From positions 62,001-126,000 of the forward strand of contig JAJTUP010000017.1 in NCBI GenBank assembly GCA_021399435.1: DNA of 64,000 nt. The letters run 5' to 3'. Below the pieces are notes generated by a model. It was not told where the DNA came from, ran no database searches, and saw only the letters and a program-made list of their open reading frames with translations. This DNA is from Diaporthe sp. PMI_573. Lineage: Eukaryota > Ascomycota > Sordariomycetes > Diaporthales > Diaporthaceae. Below, in pieces: positions 1-11,210 of the stretch. Position 1 is the stretch's first letter; each line of letters starts with the position of its first letter. A program made the position numbers and the translations under genes.

Positions 1-1634
1 GGTTGGGTCCCAATTTGGTGTCTGGATGCAAACATGTATCGATGGCGTTTCGGTATCTCAATGAGAATATGTGCTGTTTTCGACGCGAGAATGCACTCAT
101 GGCGTGAAATGAAAAGTCCCTGGCACCAGATAGCTCCCGTTTCAGCTCTAGAAAGTCCTCAAGTCGCTGTCCCAGGTGCAGTTCCAGAAGAATGACTCCA
201 AGTTCGAGGATTTCTGGATATCTATGAAGGCTGAACGCCTCCTTTGATCTGCCGTCTTCTGTGGTCTGTATGTCTGATACGCCAAGGAACGGCCGTAAGG
301 GGATGCGACTGCCGCTCCGGAAAAATACGATCTTTTCTCGGCTCCACCCACCTCGCACCCAAAGGCCTCCGTACAGATGGTGGAGGCTCCATGCAAGGAT
401 GACGGCAAGAGCCCATTTTGAAGTCTCGGGCCATTCTTTCTGAGGCGATGCGAGGATATCTTTGAGGTTGACTTCTTCCTTCAGACTGTCCTGCTTAATC
501 GTACGCTCGTCTGCGATTTTGCTAGATGGGTGCAGAACACCTCTATTTAAGATGAAGTTGAGTCGCAGCAGGTCTGCTGTCGAGGGGTCCTGAAGTACAC
601 CATAGATACAGGGAATAGCCTCGGACGTGGAGGAGTCGTGAATCTCTTCGTACGGTTCTGCTTGACCCGGTAGTGAGAACCTGACCTTTTGTCTAGGGTG
701 GCTTTGTCCAAGTGGTTAGATACTCCCTGGAGTCATTTTACGTGTAAGCCAAGTACTTACTTGATTTCTATATGGTCGCGAATGAGTAATTCATGCCAGA
801 CGCCCCACTGTTGACTATCTTGGACCTGCTCAAGTAGAACACACAACGACTTTTGAACATCATTCGATACGGCCTGGTATGTCCCCATCCTTAGCCGGCT
901 ACCTCGAAGAAACTGAGAATGGCAGTCACAGGACATTGCTTTGAACACCCCATCAGCGAATTCCCGCATCTCTGGACTAGGCTCGTTTGGCTGCGCCAAC
1001 ATGTCTTCATCGAAATCGTAGATATCATCTCCACAGCCTTGTATTTCATCAGTAATGAACTCAAGTTCTCGTTGCAGCTTCTTCCATTGGCTGGGGCTGC
1101 TCATCATCTCTGAATCGAGGATGTCTTTGGGCTCAAGGCCCGTAAGTTGACCGCCATTTTGAGAGATCAATACTTGGACCGTTTTGAGTCGCTCGTACTG
1201 GGAGACGCGCGTGCGTCCATCAACTGCTTTCCCCTGAGTCACAGCATGATTTCATTAGCCACTACCCATTCAATCACAGTGAAATATTGTGAAACAAAGG
1301 ATTCGGAAGGTCTGACTTTGGATTGAGTCAGATCTGGGCTGAATATCCGCTCCAGGTGGTCTGCCAGGTCTTTGATCTGTGACCTGAATTTTTCAATGCT
1401 ACCTTCTCTTTTCAGAGCCTCAAGGTGCTGCTGTAATGTTGCTGTAGATGACTGGATGTTTCCCAGGTATCCGTATCGTTTGTCGCGTTTATTGATCCTC
1501 TTTGACACGTCTCTACACAAGTTGCAGATGATCGGCAGAGTAGCCAAGATGAGATCTACTAATTTCACCGGCGAGGGACCACGGCGCTGGACACAGTCCT
1601 TGGCGTTATCAGTGACGCTGTTTGTGTTTCCCAT
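1..1634 (-). CDS. DUF7580-domain protein, C-terminus cut by the window edge
   Basis: Three exons are read on the minus strand: 1634-1278, 1233-761 and 692-1. The introns are 1277-1234 (44 nt, phase 0) and 760-693 (68 nt, GTAAGT donor, CTAAC branch site, phase 2); the second joins IEI-K-QKVRF cleanly. The N-terminal half is helical and charged. The last exon carries the features of the fungal DUF7580 family: a LYGGLWVRGGWS-like segment, then FLGVSD, then RYPEILELGVILLELHLG, then a RYRNAIDTCL helix near the end. These resemble the C-lobe of a degenerate kinase fold. The family is widespread in filamentous fungi, sometimes attached to prion-inhibition or incompatibility domains; its biochemical role is unknown. 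The start ATG at 1634 (MGNTNSV) is the first in frame. Only a few residues appear to be missing beyond base 1. The gene is divergent from the composite gene at 1992, about 360 bp away. Confidence 0.75.
1234..1277 (-). other. 44-nt intron in the DUF7580 gene
   Basis: Without this intron the frame stops at a TGA just after ...NEIML, while the protein clearly continues in the next ORF. GTGATT to CTCAG (minus strand) removes the stop and joins the two frames in phase 0, with a GCTAAT branch-like site. It is near the lower size limit for fungal introns. A nested GTAGTG donor would give only 32 nt and is less likely. Confidence 0.55.
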
Positions 1635-1991
1635 TGGTGATGTCTAGGTTGAGCCTTGCAGTTTGTGTCCTGTGGTCTTGTTTGGTAGAAGCCCGGTCGA
1701 GGTGCAGAGGGGAAGACTTGGGTGACAGTGGCACAGCCCACAGTGGAAACACCTGCAGGCCCAACAATGTCCTAAGCCATCCTTGGTGACACAAAACGCC
1801 CCAACCCAAAAAAAGCGAAATCAGCCTTGAGCGGGGCTCATGGTGAGTGAAGTCATGTGATCACTACGTTGCATATTGTTCTTGACACTCGAATGCGTCC
1901 TTTACTCGGCGAACTTGCAGCCATGGATCATTTCGACGGATATTGATATTCGGATTTCTGCGGACGCAAAGGATCACATAGATGGCACAGA
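1635..1991. promoter_or_regulatory. Divergent intergenic region between the DUF7580 gene and the composite gene
   Basis: This stretch of about 357 bp separates two start codons facing away from each other and must hold both proximal promoters. No coding signal was found. The frame of the downstream gene is open from about 1943, so its true start could be slightly upstream of 1992. Confidence 0.5.
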
Positions 1992-2117
1992 ATGAGTTCC
2001 GGAGCGATGGACAACCTTCTCGAGAAACTGCGTGCAGCACAACCGCAGACGCGAGACCAGAGAGACCGGAGGCGGCGCGCCAGGCTCAAGGACAGGCAGC
2101 AGGTACGCTCTGCCTCG
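1992..2117 (+). other. Formin DAD-like segment
   Basis: The first about 40 residues match the diaphanous autoregulatory domain pattern: G-A-M-D-x-L-L-E-x-L followed after a short spacer by a dense Arg/Lys stretch. In fungal SepA/Bni1-type formins this lies near the C-terminus and binds the N-terminal DID to hold the formin inactive. Here no FH2 domain precedes it. It sits at the start of an unrelated protein, so it looks like a captured formin tail. Confidence 0.6.
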
Positions 2118-2927
2118 GGACAGAAGACCCCGGAGCTCGATGATATTCGCAAGTTGGACACTGGCCTCGACAGCCATACGACAGATAAGACGACAGGAAC
2201 CGGCAGCGGGGACGACAACCTGCTATCGCCTACCTCATCACCCTTGCCCTCGTCTGATGGCGACACAATACGCAAAGTCTCGAATCGATGCCTGCGTCTA
2301 TTCGTGGAGAGTGCGGGCAACTCCGACTTTTTGCATGGGCCAGGAACGTATGATAAAACAGAAAGTGCTCTCCATAATGAGTTGATGAGATTCAAGCTAT
2401 GGGCGTCGAATATTGGCGTCTTCGCCGATGTCCATGCCTCATTAGACTTTCGGTTGCGAGAGGCTCCGGACATTGCCGAGCTTTTCCTAAGGCAGCTTGA
2501 TACCATCGAAGAGAGACTTGAGCAAGGTAAATACTGCTTCTCTTGTGAATAATCGCGCAGGGACGAGCAAGTCCGGCAAAGAGTCCACTCGCCTCTCAGA
2601 TATAGGGCCATGGCAAAGCCACTTCTAGGTCATGGAATTTGTCAATCACAGATTTTATTGCTAATATAACACGCTATAGCATTGCAGATGAGCTTGTATC
2701 TGGGATCTGATAACGAAGCCGAAAGTAGTGGGCATGAAAGACCATATCAATGCCCAGAGTGTGGGCGGATGTTCAAGTCGCCTTCTGACACAGACAGGCA
2801 CCTTGAAGCCGCTCATTCCATGTATCATACGGGAAATTATGGACCTCGAGCAGATTCCTTCGATACGGAGGATTCTTTTGATACTTGGTCCAAGACCGAA
2901 TTACTGCAGTCCATACACGAAAGCATA

Positions 2928-2953
2928 GACTGGCTGCATAGACTGGCTGCATA
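2928..2953 (+). repeat. 13-bp perfect tandem duplication causing a frameshift
   Basis: The unit gactggctgcata occurs twice back to back (2928-2940 and 2941-2953). The reading frame before it (SIDWLHRL) stops at TAG 2952-2954. The frame after it (MVRKASF from 2965) is shifted by exactly 13 nt. Subtracting one copy puts the two frames in register across the motif SIDWLHRL-SN-MVRKAS, which is characteristic of the AcuF-like family. Confidence 0.85.
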
Positions 2954-5519
2954 GACTGTCCAACATGGTGCGAAAGGCGAGCTTCAATCACCAAAACAAG
3001 CGCGTCGATGATTTCATGTTACGCGACGAACATGGACAGAGGTCTAATGAACTCACGAACTCGTTTTTAGAGGGCTTGACACAATTGTATCAGTTCTACA
3101 TAAGAACACACGCTGCAGGGGTTGGAGAGAAATTAGCCCAAAGACTAGTCCAGACGATGATCATTCGTCATAGGAGAGTCCTTTATCGGAGAGCCAGAAG
3201 GAAGGTGTGGAACCTGGAACAGGTCGATTACTCGCCTCGAAAGCTAGCACAGGAGTCTCGGCGCTCGCGTCGTTCGCTTCCCGCCCCAGCGACCACGGTA
3301 CTCAGTGGCGAAAGAAAACCTGTGTTACCGCAGCCAACAGCGCAAACAGAGGTAGCTGCATCTCGGATCACGGCTACCACCCTCGATGTCAACATTGCTC
3401 GCAAGGCTGTTGCGCAATCCGAGGTATCCAAGGCGACTTCCAATTCTTTGATTGTGTCAGACCGCGTACTAGTTCCGCCTCGTCCGGCGGCAGCGAAATC
3501 AGGGATGGATTTCGCGTGCGACTACTGTGGGCTCCTTCTTCAAGCGCGTCAAGCATCGAATGTGGCAATATGGGCGTGAGTGAAACTTGGGCACTTGTGT
3601 GTTGACTGATTTGTTGCAAAGAGGCTGATTCCTATGACGCGAAAATTGTAGGAAGCATGTCAGAAAGGACCTCGACCCTTACGTGTGTGTCTTCGACGAA
3701 TGCAATACGCCGACTGAGATTTACTCATCCAGCAGAGAATGGCTATCCCACATGCGCTCTCAGCACCGTATGAGATGGCACTGCTTTGCCACCAGCCATG
3801 AACCCTTCTTCTTCCAATCACCTGACGACTTGGAAAAGCATCTAAGAGAGGCACACGCTGGTCAGCTCAGAAGCGAGGAAATTTCTTTCTTGGTCGAGAA
3901 TAGCAGCCATCCAAGCCTGTCTGCCATGGAACATTGCCCATTCTGTCAAGAAACAGCCGAGAATACCGAGGAACATGTAGCCCGGCATCTCATACAGTTT
4001 GCCCTGCGATCGTTGCCTTGGCCGGAAGACTGCCACAGTAGCTGCCATTCGAGCCAATCATCACACAGTGCGCACAGCGAAGGCAGTGCGTCAAGCGCAG
4101 AGACGAATAGAGACCAAGACGGAATGCGCGAAGTTAGGAAGACAGATTGGGATGCATGGGAGAAGGAATTTCGAGCCGAGGAAATCAAACGACTATCATT
4201 GCACAGTCAATTGGATGACGACGAACCACCCTTGACAGGTGAATCAAGCAACGAGGTTGGGCTACATGACTTTTTATCCCCTGATTATGATGCTGCCGAA
4301 GACGAACTCTTGGAGCCGTTTCGAAAACGAGCAAATCCTGGGGAAGCCAAGAACCGATCAGTCGAAACCCAGCTTTCCGAACGAGAAGCATCCGTGAGGA
4401 AGCTCATCAAGGAAGAAGCAGCATTTGTCCGGGATCTCAACGTGCTCGTCGAAATTTACGAAGGAACCTCGCAGACCGTACCTGAGCTCGACCAAACAAA
4501 GGCCGGCCGCCTGTTCAGAAACTTGGATCAAGTGACAACTTTGCATGAAGAGTTTTTGAAGGATCTCAGAACAGCTGTACAGCCTGACAGGAAGGGCACG
4601 AAAACTTCATTCCCACATGACAACTCACTTTCGTCCTCGGCAGTGACGCCCAAGTCAATTGGAACAATTCTTCTAGAGAATTCGCGGAAATTAGGGCCTG
4701 CACACGAGGCTTATTCTGCAACTCATCAGGACGCCGTTTCTTTGTGGCAAAGTATACGGGAGGCGTAAGTTGAAAGCTTTCCAGCCAAGATCCCACCACC
4801 TCCACAAGCATTCCAAATCACAAGGATCTATTCACATATCTTATTGCTAAAGACCAGTGGCTAATTGATCCTTAATCCACAGACCAACAGTCCAGGTGTG
4901 GATCAACGAATGCCACCAAGTCAGTTCTGACTTGACAAACTGCAACTTTGATGATCTACTTGAACTCTCGAATAAGCGATGTCGAAGAGAGTACTACATT
5001 ACATGGCTCAACCGCCTCCTCTCACAGACACCACACGAGCATCCAGACAAAGAACAACTCCTGACTGCCCTTGCGTTTCATCGAGGTTCTGTGTCTCGCG
5101 CTGAATCTACCATAAGAGGCGCCGCAGAAAATTCAAATAAGAAACAACTCCTCGCTGGCAGGGTGAGAAAAGATATAGTCCAGAGAGTGCTGGAACATGG
5201 AGACAGTGCCAGTGGCAGTTCACTCTTGAGCAGAGTCTTCAAAAGTCAAGACTACACTGAGCTCGAGTCTCCAGATGACGCTGACTTCAAAGCACTCTGC
5301 GAGAGATTTCAAGATGATCATGGAAAACTGGAAGTGACACATCAAGACCTCAAACACTATCATGAACAAGTCAAAAAGTATTTTCACAAATTCAGACGCC
5401 TGGCTAGTCAAATTGAGCTGGCCATGTGCATGTACCCAGGTCCGCATCCGGAAATCGAGTCTAAGTGGATCCGGTTCAACCTCTCATTTCGTCTTTCGCT
5501 CAAAGATGATCTGTTTCTT

Positions 5520-5603
5520 TAATATGTGCGTCATTCCTAAATTTAATAAATTTCCTGTGGGAAACAAGGCTCAATCAAGAGACGGCGCTGACTTGTGACA
5601 CAG
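5520..5603 (+). other. In-frame TAA followed by a phase-matched intron in the BAR region
   Basis: TAA at 5520-5522 is followed by TAT and then the donor GTGCGT at 5526. The acceptor is ACACAG at 5603. The exons on both sides are in phase 0 with each other across 5526-5603. No other GT donor upstream is in the right phase, and TGA at 5589 excludes earlier acceptors. The stop therefore interrupts an otherwise intact join (DLFL-stop-Y / INKFHEKF). A CAA-to-TAA change would explain it. Confidence 0.65.
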
Positions 5604-6428
5604 ATTAACAAGTTCCATGAGAAATTTTTGGAGCCAATACGCGCTCTCCTCCAGATGCATTCAAAATCCATTTTGTTAATGGATCACCGGAGAAATCGCA
5701 GACGCAAATTTGAGAAGTACAACTTGCTTAAGAGAAGGGGAAAGAAGGCTGATGACCAGCTGGTCTCTACCGCCGAGGAATATGAGGCCATCGACTCAGC
5801 TCTCCGACAGGAGTTGCCCCTCATGCACAACCTGGTCATCAACTTGATCAAGCTCCTGACTGAGCAGCTCGTACTGGTGGAAGCAGATCGGTTTTCGGGA
5901 TGGACGGCTTTCTGGACGGCTGAATTCCAACGCCTCGCTGGGAGGACTGACACTCCCCGATGGGGGGACATCACGGCTGAATTTATCCGTGAATTTGGGT
6001 TTATTGAAGAACAAATTGAAGGATTCGGGATTATTAGTGGGTCCTCACAAACACGACGGGGCAACCTTCTCACTGAGGAAATCTCGCTGCCACTTCGACC
6101 AGCAAGTCCACCACATGCAGCAGGTACACCACGCCCGGTCTATTTCTCACCCACATCTCCCAAATCTGCTGGTCGAACCATGTTTTATAGGGATTACTAC
6201 AATGATCTCAAACCTAGATACGACGCACTACACGGAGTGCTCCCTTCTGCTGTCAACGAAAACGACGAAGACGATCCGGGACCGTCAAAGCCAGAGCACA
6301 ACATATTGGGAATCTTTATCTCGCGAGGGTACAAGCCTCTTTGGTCCGCCACGTGCTTGTCCGAGTTTAACAGAAAAACGACCAGCCACGAATCAGGATA
6401 CCCTTTTTTGACTTACAAAGCGGGAGAG

Positions 6429-6485
6429 GTATGTCCCATACAACATTCCAGCACCTTTGAGTATGCCCTCACAATTTGTTCGCAG
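6429..6485 (+). other. 57-nt stop-free intron inside the SH3 domain
   Basis: GTATGT to CGCAG splits the SH3 between YPFLTYKAGE and IFDVVAEKDELW. The intron length is a multiple of three and has no stop, so retention would insert 19 residues and keep the downstream frame, probably disrupting the SH3 fold. Confidence 0.7.
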
Positions 6486-6843
6486 ATCTTTGACGTTGTC
6501 GCCGAGAAAGACGAACTTTGGCTGGCCGTGAATCGCGAAGACCCTAATTCCGAGTTTGGCTGGATATGGAGCAAGCACTTTGCAAGGCTGCAAGATCCTA
6601 GCAATTGAAGAAAGACTGAAAATCCACCTCCTTTCTCCTCTTGCTGCTTTAAAGTGCATACATGCCATGCTTACACAGTAAATAAAAAAAAGGGTGTTGG
6701 AAGAGGAGAGGGTTTAACCCTCTGTAAACTGAGCAAGGACCCCCTGGTCTGCCGTACCTTGGAGCTTAGGGTGACGTACTTGGCAGACGCGAGGGGTCGT
6801 GGGCACGTAAGGTCGTGGGTCACGACGTCTAGGCCGCCAAGTC

Positions 6844-8272
6844 ATGTCTCACCATACTTCATTTGGGCCATTCCTAAGAGCTTCACACCTGGCCAGAAAC
6901 CATCTCAGCCGCTTATTACGAAGGGACACGTCGATCACTCCAACAAGCCGCTATCACGAGAGAACGAGAATCAGAACCCCTCCTTCACTACTTACGAAAC
7001 CATATTCGACGACCATGACGAGCACAGATCCAGAGCTGGCCACCAAGGCCCCCGAGAGCGATGCTCAGGAGGACGCCCAGAAAGACACTCCCGCCGAGAC
7101 ACCGGCTGCTGCTGCTGCTGCTGCTCCCACTGCTGCTGCTGCCGCAGCTCCCGCGGAGGAGTCGACATCCCAACCCAAGATGTGCGATGATTGCGTGACA
7201 GACAGACCCACCCGTTCGTCGCCCTCCATGCCGAACGAAGCCCTGCCAACTGCCGAAAGCTAACGTTGGATGCCACCAGCCAGCGGCCCAGGCCCGACAG
7301 GAGAGATCAGGAAGCTGAATGGCATTGACGTGAGTCGCCCAGTTTTGAACTGTCTCTCAGTGACAATCATACTGACGGACAAACTCTCACGCCGCAGGCC
7401 TATGTCTCCAAGCCGTCCGACTACCCGCACGCGCCGGCCCGCCTGCTGCTCCTCCTGACAGGCGGTACGGGCGTCAAGTCCACCAACAACCAGATCCAGG
7501 CGGACAGGTTCGCGAGCGAGGGCTTCGTGGTGGTCATGCCGGACCTGTTCGAGGGCGACGTCGCGCCCAACTCGGCGACCGTCGACGAGGAGCAGGCGAC
7601 CCAGGGCGGCTCGTTCCTCGACAACTTCAAAATCAAGGCCGTCGAGGGCGTCAAGAGTTTCATGATTGACATGTGGCTGGCCCGCCACACCGAGGAGAAG
7701 GTCCTGCCCATCCTGCATAAGGTCATCGACGGCGCAAAGGACGAGTTCGCCGACGCCGTGGGCAATGGCGGTGGGATCTACGCGGCGGGGTACTGCTTTG
7801 GCGGGCGGTACGTCCTGATCCTGGCTTCTGAGAGAAAGGAACAGGCCGGAGGTGCCGGTCTGTTGGGCGCTGGCGCGCAGAAACCCGCGGATGAGGAGGC
7901 GGGGCCCAAGACTACCGGGCCGTACATCAAGGCTGGGGCGCTGGCGCACGCGACGCTGGTGTCGCGGGACGACTTTGAGGGCCTGAAGGCTCCTGTCAGC
8001 TTTGTCTGCGTTGAGAATGACCCTCTCTTCCCGGATGATGTGCGCACGGCGGGCGAGGACTACATGTCGAAGGCCAATGTTGATCACGAGGTCCAGGTTT
8101 ACCCTGGGGTCCCACATGGTAAGTCTCACGGCTTCTGAACATACAGAGCGAGCATATGTGCTGACTTGTCTACGAAGGGTTCGCTGTTGTAGGGGACTAC
8201 GATGATGCCACGATCAAGACCGCGCAGGGCACAGCTTATGAGCAGATGCTGAAGTGGCTGAAGGACCATTGA
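6844..8272 (+). CDS. Dienelactone hydrolase-family alpha/beta hydrolase
   Basis: Probable exons are 6844-7213, 7280-7329, 7398-8118 and 8178-8272 (411 aa). Intron 1 has a weak GTTCGT donor but a perfect CTAAC branch site. Introns 2 (GTGAGT) and 3 (GTAAGT) are strong. After a Pro/Ala-rich region come MCDDC, PTGEIRKLNGID, then GYCFGG with the nucleophile Cys, VENDPLFPDD with the triad Asp, and PHGFAV with the triad His, so the DLH Cys-Asp-His triad is complete. The C-terminus is YEQMLKWLKDH. Fungal members are cytosolic or mitochondrial hydrolases of uncertain substrate; true dienelactone cleavage is not shown. The upstream ATG at 6844 adds an Arg/Ser-rich, acid-poor 57-residue leader resembling a mitochondrial presequence. 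Starting at 7015 (MTSTDPEL) gives a 354-aa form without it. A GCT run at about 7107-7150 encodes polyalanine. Confidence 0.85.
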
Positions 8273-11210
8273 GCTGGCCTCCGTCATGCTCTGTTTGAGG
8301 GTCGACAGGGAGGTGTTACGGCGTTATCAGTTGTCTGGTTGACAACGAAGATTTGTTTGTCTTTTCCGAGCTCATCGCATAGTTTTAGGAAGCCTTTTCG
8401 GGTGAATATACCTCCCATCGCGAGTCATTGCAGGCCAACATGCGCGGATCTCCATGGTGGTGTGATCCCCAGCTGCTGTCGCTAGCGGCAATGCGAGGCT
8501 GTCTACGGCCATCTCCATTGATTCGTAGCAATCTAATTGCAGTCTTCACGGACTCCAGAAAAGCTGCCCGAGAGAGGTCGCGCCCAATGAAGCCACGGCG
8601 GATGAGACTGCGCCCATGACAGGGAACCGCTCACCTCTCGACCCCGACCACGTCTCTCAAGTTTCTCATTCTCGCTCGCGGCACCTCATGCGTTGCGGGA
8701 TGGGGGCAGTTCCGAACTGACAGAAAACCGGTTGGCTCTAAGGCAGCGGAGATGCAGTGCCAGACCTTGGGCTCCACGACATACCCGGATCTCGCAGCCT
8801 GTAAGCCCGTGGAGCGAGGGAGCTGGAGCTGCCTGTTCTTCGTTTGCAACTGTCACATGCGAGGCGAAGGGCGAGCCAGCCTCGTGACGATCAACCGTTG
8901 ACCTTGGGCCCAGGCCCTGTCTTGGTTTCACACACAGACGCAAGCAAACAAAAAAGCACACACGACCATGACAGCATCACGTCATGTCCATATACAGCTG
9001 ATCGGGACTTTTGTTTTTCTTTTCGCTTTGGAGCTAAATGATCCAGCCTAGTCTTCCAACATCAACAAACGGATGATGATTTGCTGCGCGAGGACAGTCG
9101 AGGGGGAACCCAAAATTGTGGCCTGAGTCGGGCCAAACACTACATGACGACACCAGCCCCGGAACATGGGACACATACACACATACACACACACAAACAC
9201 ACAGAAGTTCCTCTAGCCTGGGCCTGGAGCACACAACACACCCCTCGTATCTGCGTCTGGCGCGGTAGCAGCCGTCTGAAGTCGCAGAGGAGCACAGATG
9301 TTGGGCTTTCCCGATGCGCACACATACACAGGTACCGATTACTCGCTGCATAGACTCGATCATCCCAAACCCAACCCAATCTTGGGAAGGGAATGACACA
9401 ACGCTAGTCCCCTACCACCGTCCAATGTGTGCTGTAGTACGGAGCTGGTCGAAAAGATGGTGTGGGTATGTGTACCTGTCTTGTGGCCCCCTCTTCTTTC
9501 CCCGGCCTTCCTCAAATTAACTAAACTACATTGCATGAAAGAATCGCTGTTCCGATATCAAGGTGACCCTTTTCATGCGGCTACCCGTGAATGGTTCCCT
9601 ATTGCGTTGTGTATGTGGACGAATATGGAAGACGAAAACGGCCTTGCCCACTTTCTATCTACCATTCCCTCACCCCAACCCCACCTCCTCTCTTCCTCTT
9701 CTGTTGTCTTCGCCGTGTTACACGCCGTCGGGTTTCGCGTTGTGCTCCACTGGTGCGACGGAAAGTCGCAGGTCCCGCCGTCCCCCAGCGCTGGGGAGGG
9801 ACGCACGCGCATGAGCTGGGCGCAGGAGGGTGCTGTACTCGAAACAGGGCGACCCGCTGGAGGGCTCCATCGCCCTTTTTCCCTTTTTGTGGAGGCGTCG
9901 TCGTCGTCGTTGTTGCTGCTGCTATTTGCTGTGCTCCGGTGGGACAGCATCGGCGGGGCCTAACTAGCCAGCCGAGCCCAGCAAGCCAGCCAGTCAAGCC
10001 AAGCTGGGCCCCAGTGGCCTTTAATGGTGGTGAGACTAACGGGGCCATCTCTGGCCTAGTGTAGGGTCGGCTACCTCAGCGCAGCTGGCATATGCTGGCC
10101 AAGGTGATCCCTCATCTGGATGCGTCAAACAACATATGACAGTATCTCTCCTTGCGGACGTATGCAAGAAGGAAATCATCCGGGGGGTTAGATAGGATAG
10201 CACTGCTTCCTGCACTTCCTGCAGCGGGGGGAAGAATGGGGTAGGGGTTGGGGGGATACACATGGTCGTACGAGGGAGGTGCGACAGTGGGTTGGGCGAG
10301 TTGACCTAGGTGAGACCCGTTAATCTACTTGTGCGACCCGGGAGGCAGAGTCGGGAGATCATGGCTGGGAGGGTGGAGGGGTGGAGTTGGGAGTTGAGGA
10401 AGCTTGTGCAGCTTTGAGCGCGGCGTCCGGTCTGGTGGCTAGAGGGATGGTTACTTGCCAAGTGGGATGCTTTGGACTGGTGTCACTCTCACTAAATAGT
10501 CGAGGACAGTACGGAGGATACTGTGTCTGCATCCGTGGCTTTTCACTCGGGATGTGCAGACGTCCATGAAGCCGATATTTTCGTGGAGAGCTTCGTGTAA
10601 GTGATCGAGGCAGAAACTTTGAGGCTGCGGTGACGATCATGCTTAACCCTCGCCAATCTGGCCTGAATCCCAAGTAGCCAGCCATGTCATATAGAATGTG
10701 CCATGCATTCCAAAATAAAAGGAGTCGGTAGCAATCAGCCGGACCAAAACGCCAGAGAGTCCCTCACCCGGAGCTCACAGGACCGACCATGCCACAAGAA
10801 ACCATTCCATGCCTCCGTCCTTCCTTCCATGCAAGACTCCGTGTCCCAAAACGCCACCGGTGCCCGTCCGACCGTTCCCCGTGAACAAGAGCTGGTCCAT
10901 GTGCCGCATGCGATGCGATGCGAGAGTACGTCTATGCGGCCTGCCCCTTTTCCCGCCTACGTACACACCAAGATATGCATCATGCTGTGCCCTGACGCCT
11001 ACCCGTCTATCTATCAGACAGAACCAAGACGCACAGCCTGTCACGGTACACAAAAAGGGCCTGCGTAAAGACAACATCGTCGTTGGGGGGGCGTCCACCC
11101 CTCCCCCGCAGCAAACAACATTTTTCATTATTCGCACCACCGACTGGGCATCTCCACCCGACGTGGCTGTTGATGGCTGGCCAAGTCCTCGTGATGCTTC
11201 GGCATCCCCG
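8273..11210. other. Intergenic stretch, no gene seen
   Basis: About 2.9 kb between the DLH gene and the convergent BRCT gene. Open frames here are short, Ser/Pro/Cys-biased and without recognisable domains or phase-compatible splice structures. It contains CA-rich simple sequence near 9171-9203 and GTC/CGT runs near 9898-9910. Both flanking genes presumably terminate here. Confidence 0.5.
9171..9203. repeat. CA-rich microsatellite
   Basis: An imperfect (CA)n tract interrupted by T and AA. Confidence 0.8.

Larger units (their letters stand above)
1992..6608 (+). pseudogene. Composite formin-DAD / AcuF-like C2H2 / degenerate DH / BAR / SH3 gene, interrupted twice
   Basis: Exons by splice logic: 1992-2526, 2680-3575, 3652-4764, 4883-5525, 5604-6428, 6486-6608. 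Domain order: a formin DAD-like peptide (GAMDNLLEKLRAA, then a QRDRRRRARLK basic run); an AcuF-like helical region; a C2H2 finger (YQCPECGRMF...HLEAAH, 2735-2815); an AcuF-like Cys/His block (FACDYCG, CPFCQETAENTEEHVARHL, 3510-4000); a Dbl-homology-like region (4380-5100); a BAR-like helical region (5280-5930); and a C-terminal SH3 (6390-6600). DH followed by BAR and SH3 recalls Tuba/DNMBP-type RhoGEFs. The DH segment keeps VQVWINEC, but the usual MQRITRYP-like motif is replaced by SNKRCRREYY, so GEF activity is doubtful. Two lesions break the frame: a 13-bp tandem duplication (2928-2953) and TAA at 5520-5522. Sequencing errors or a broken allele are alternatives. Domain identities are confident; expression as one protein is not. 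Confidence 0.65.
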
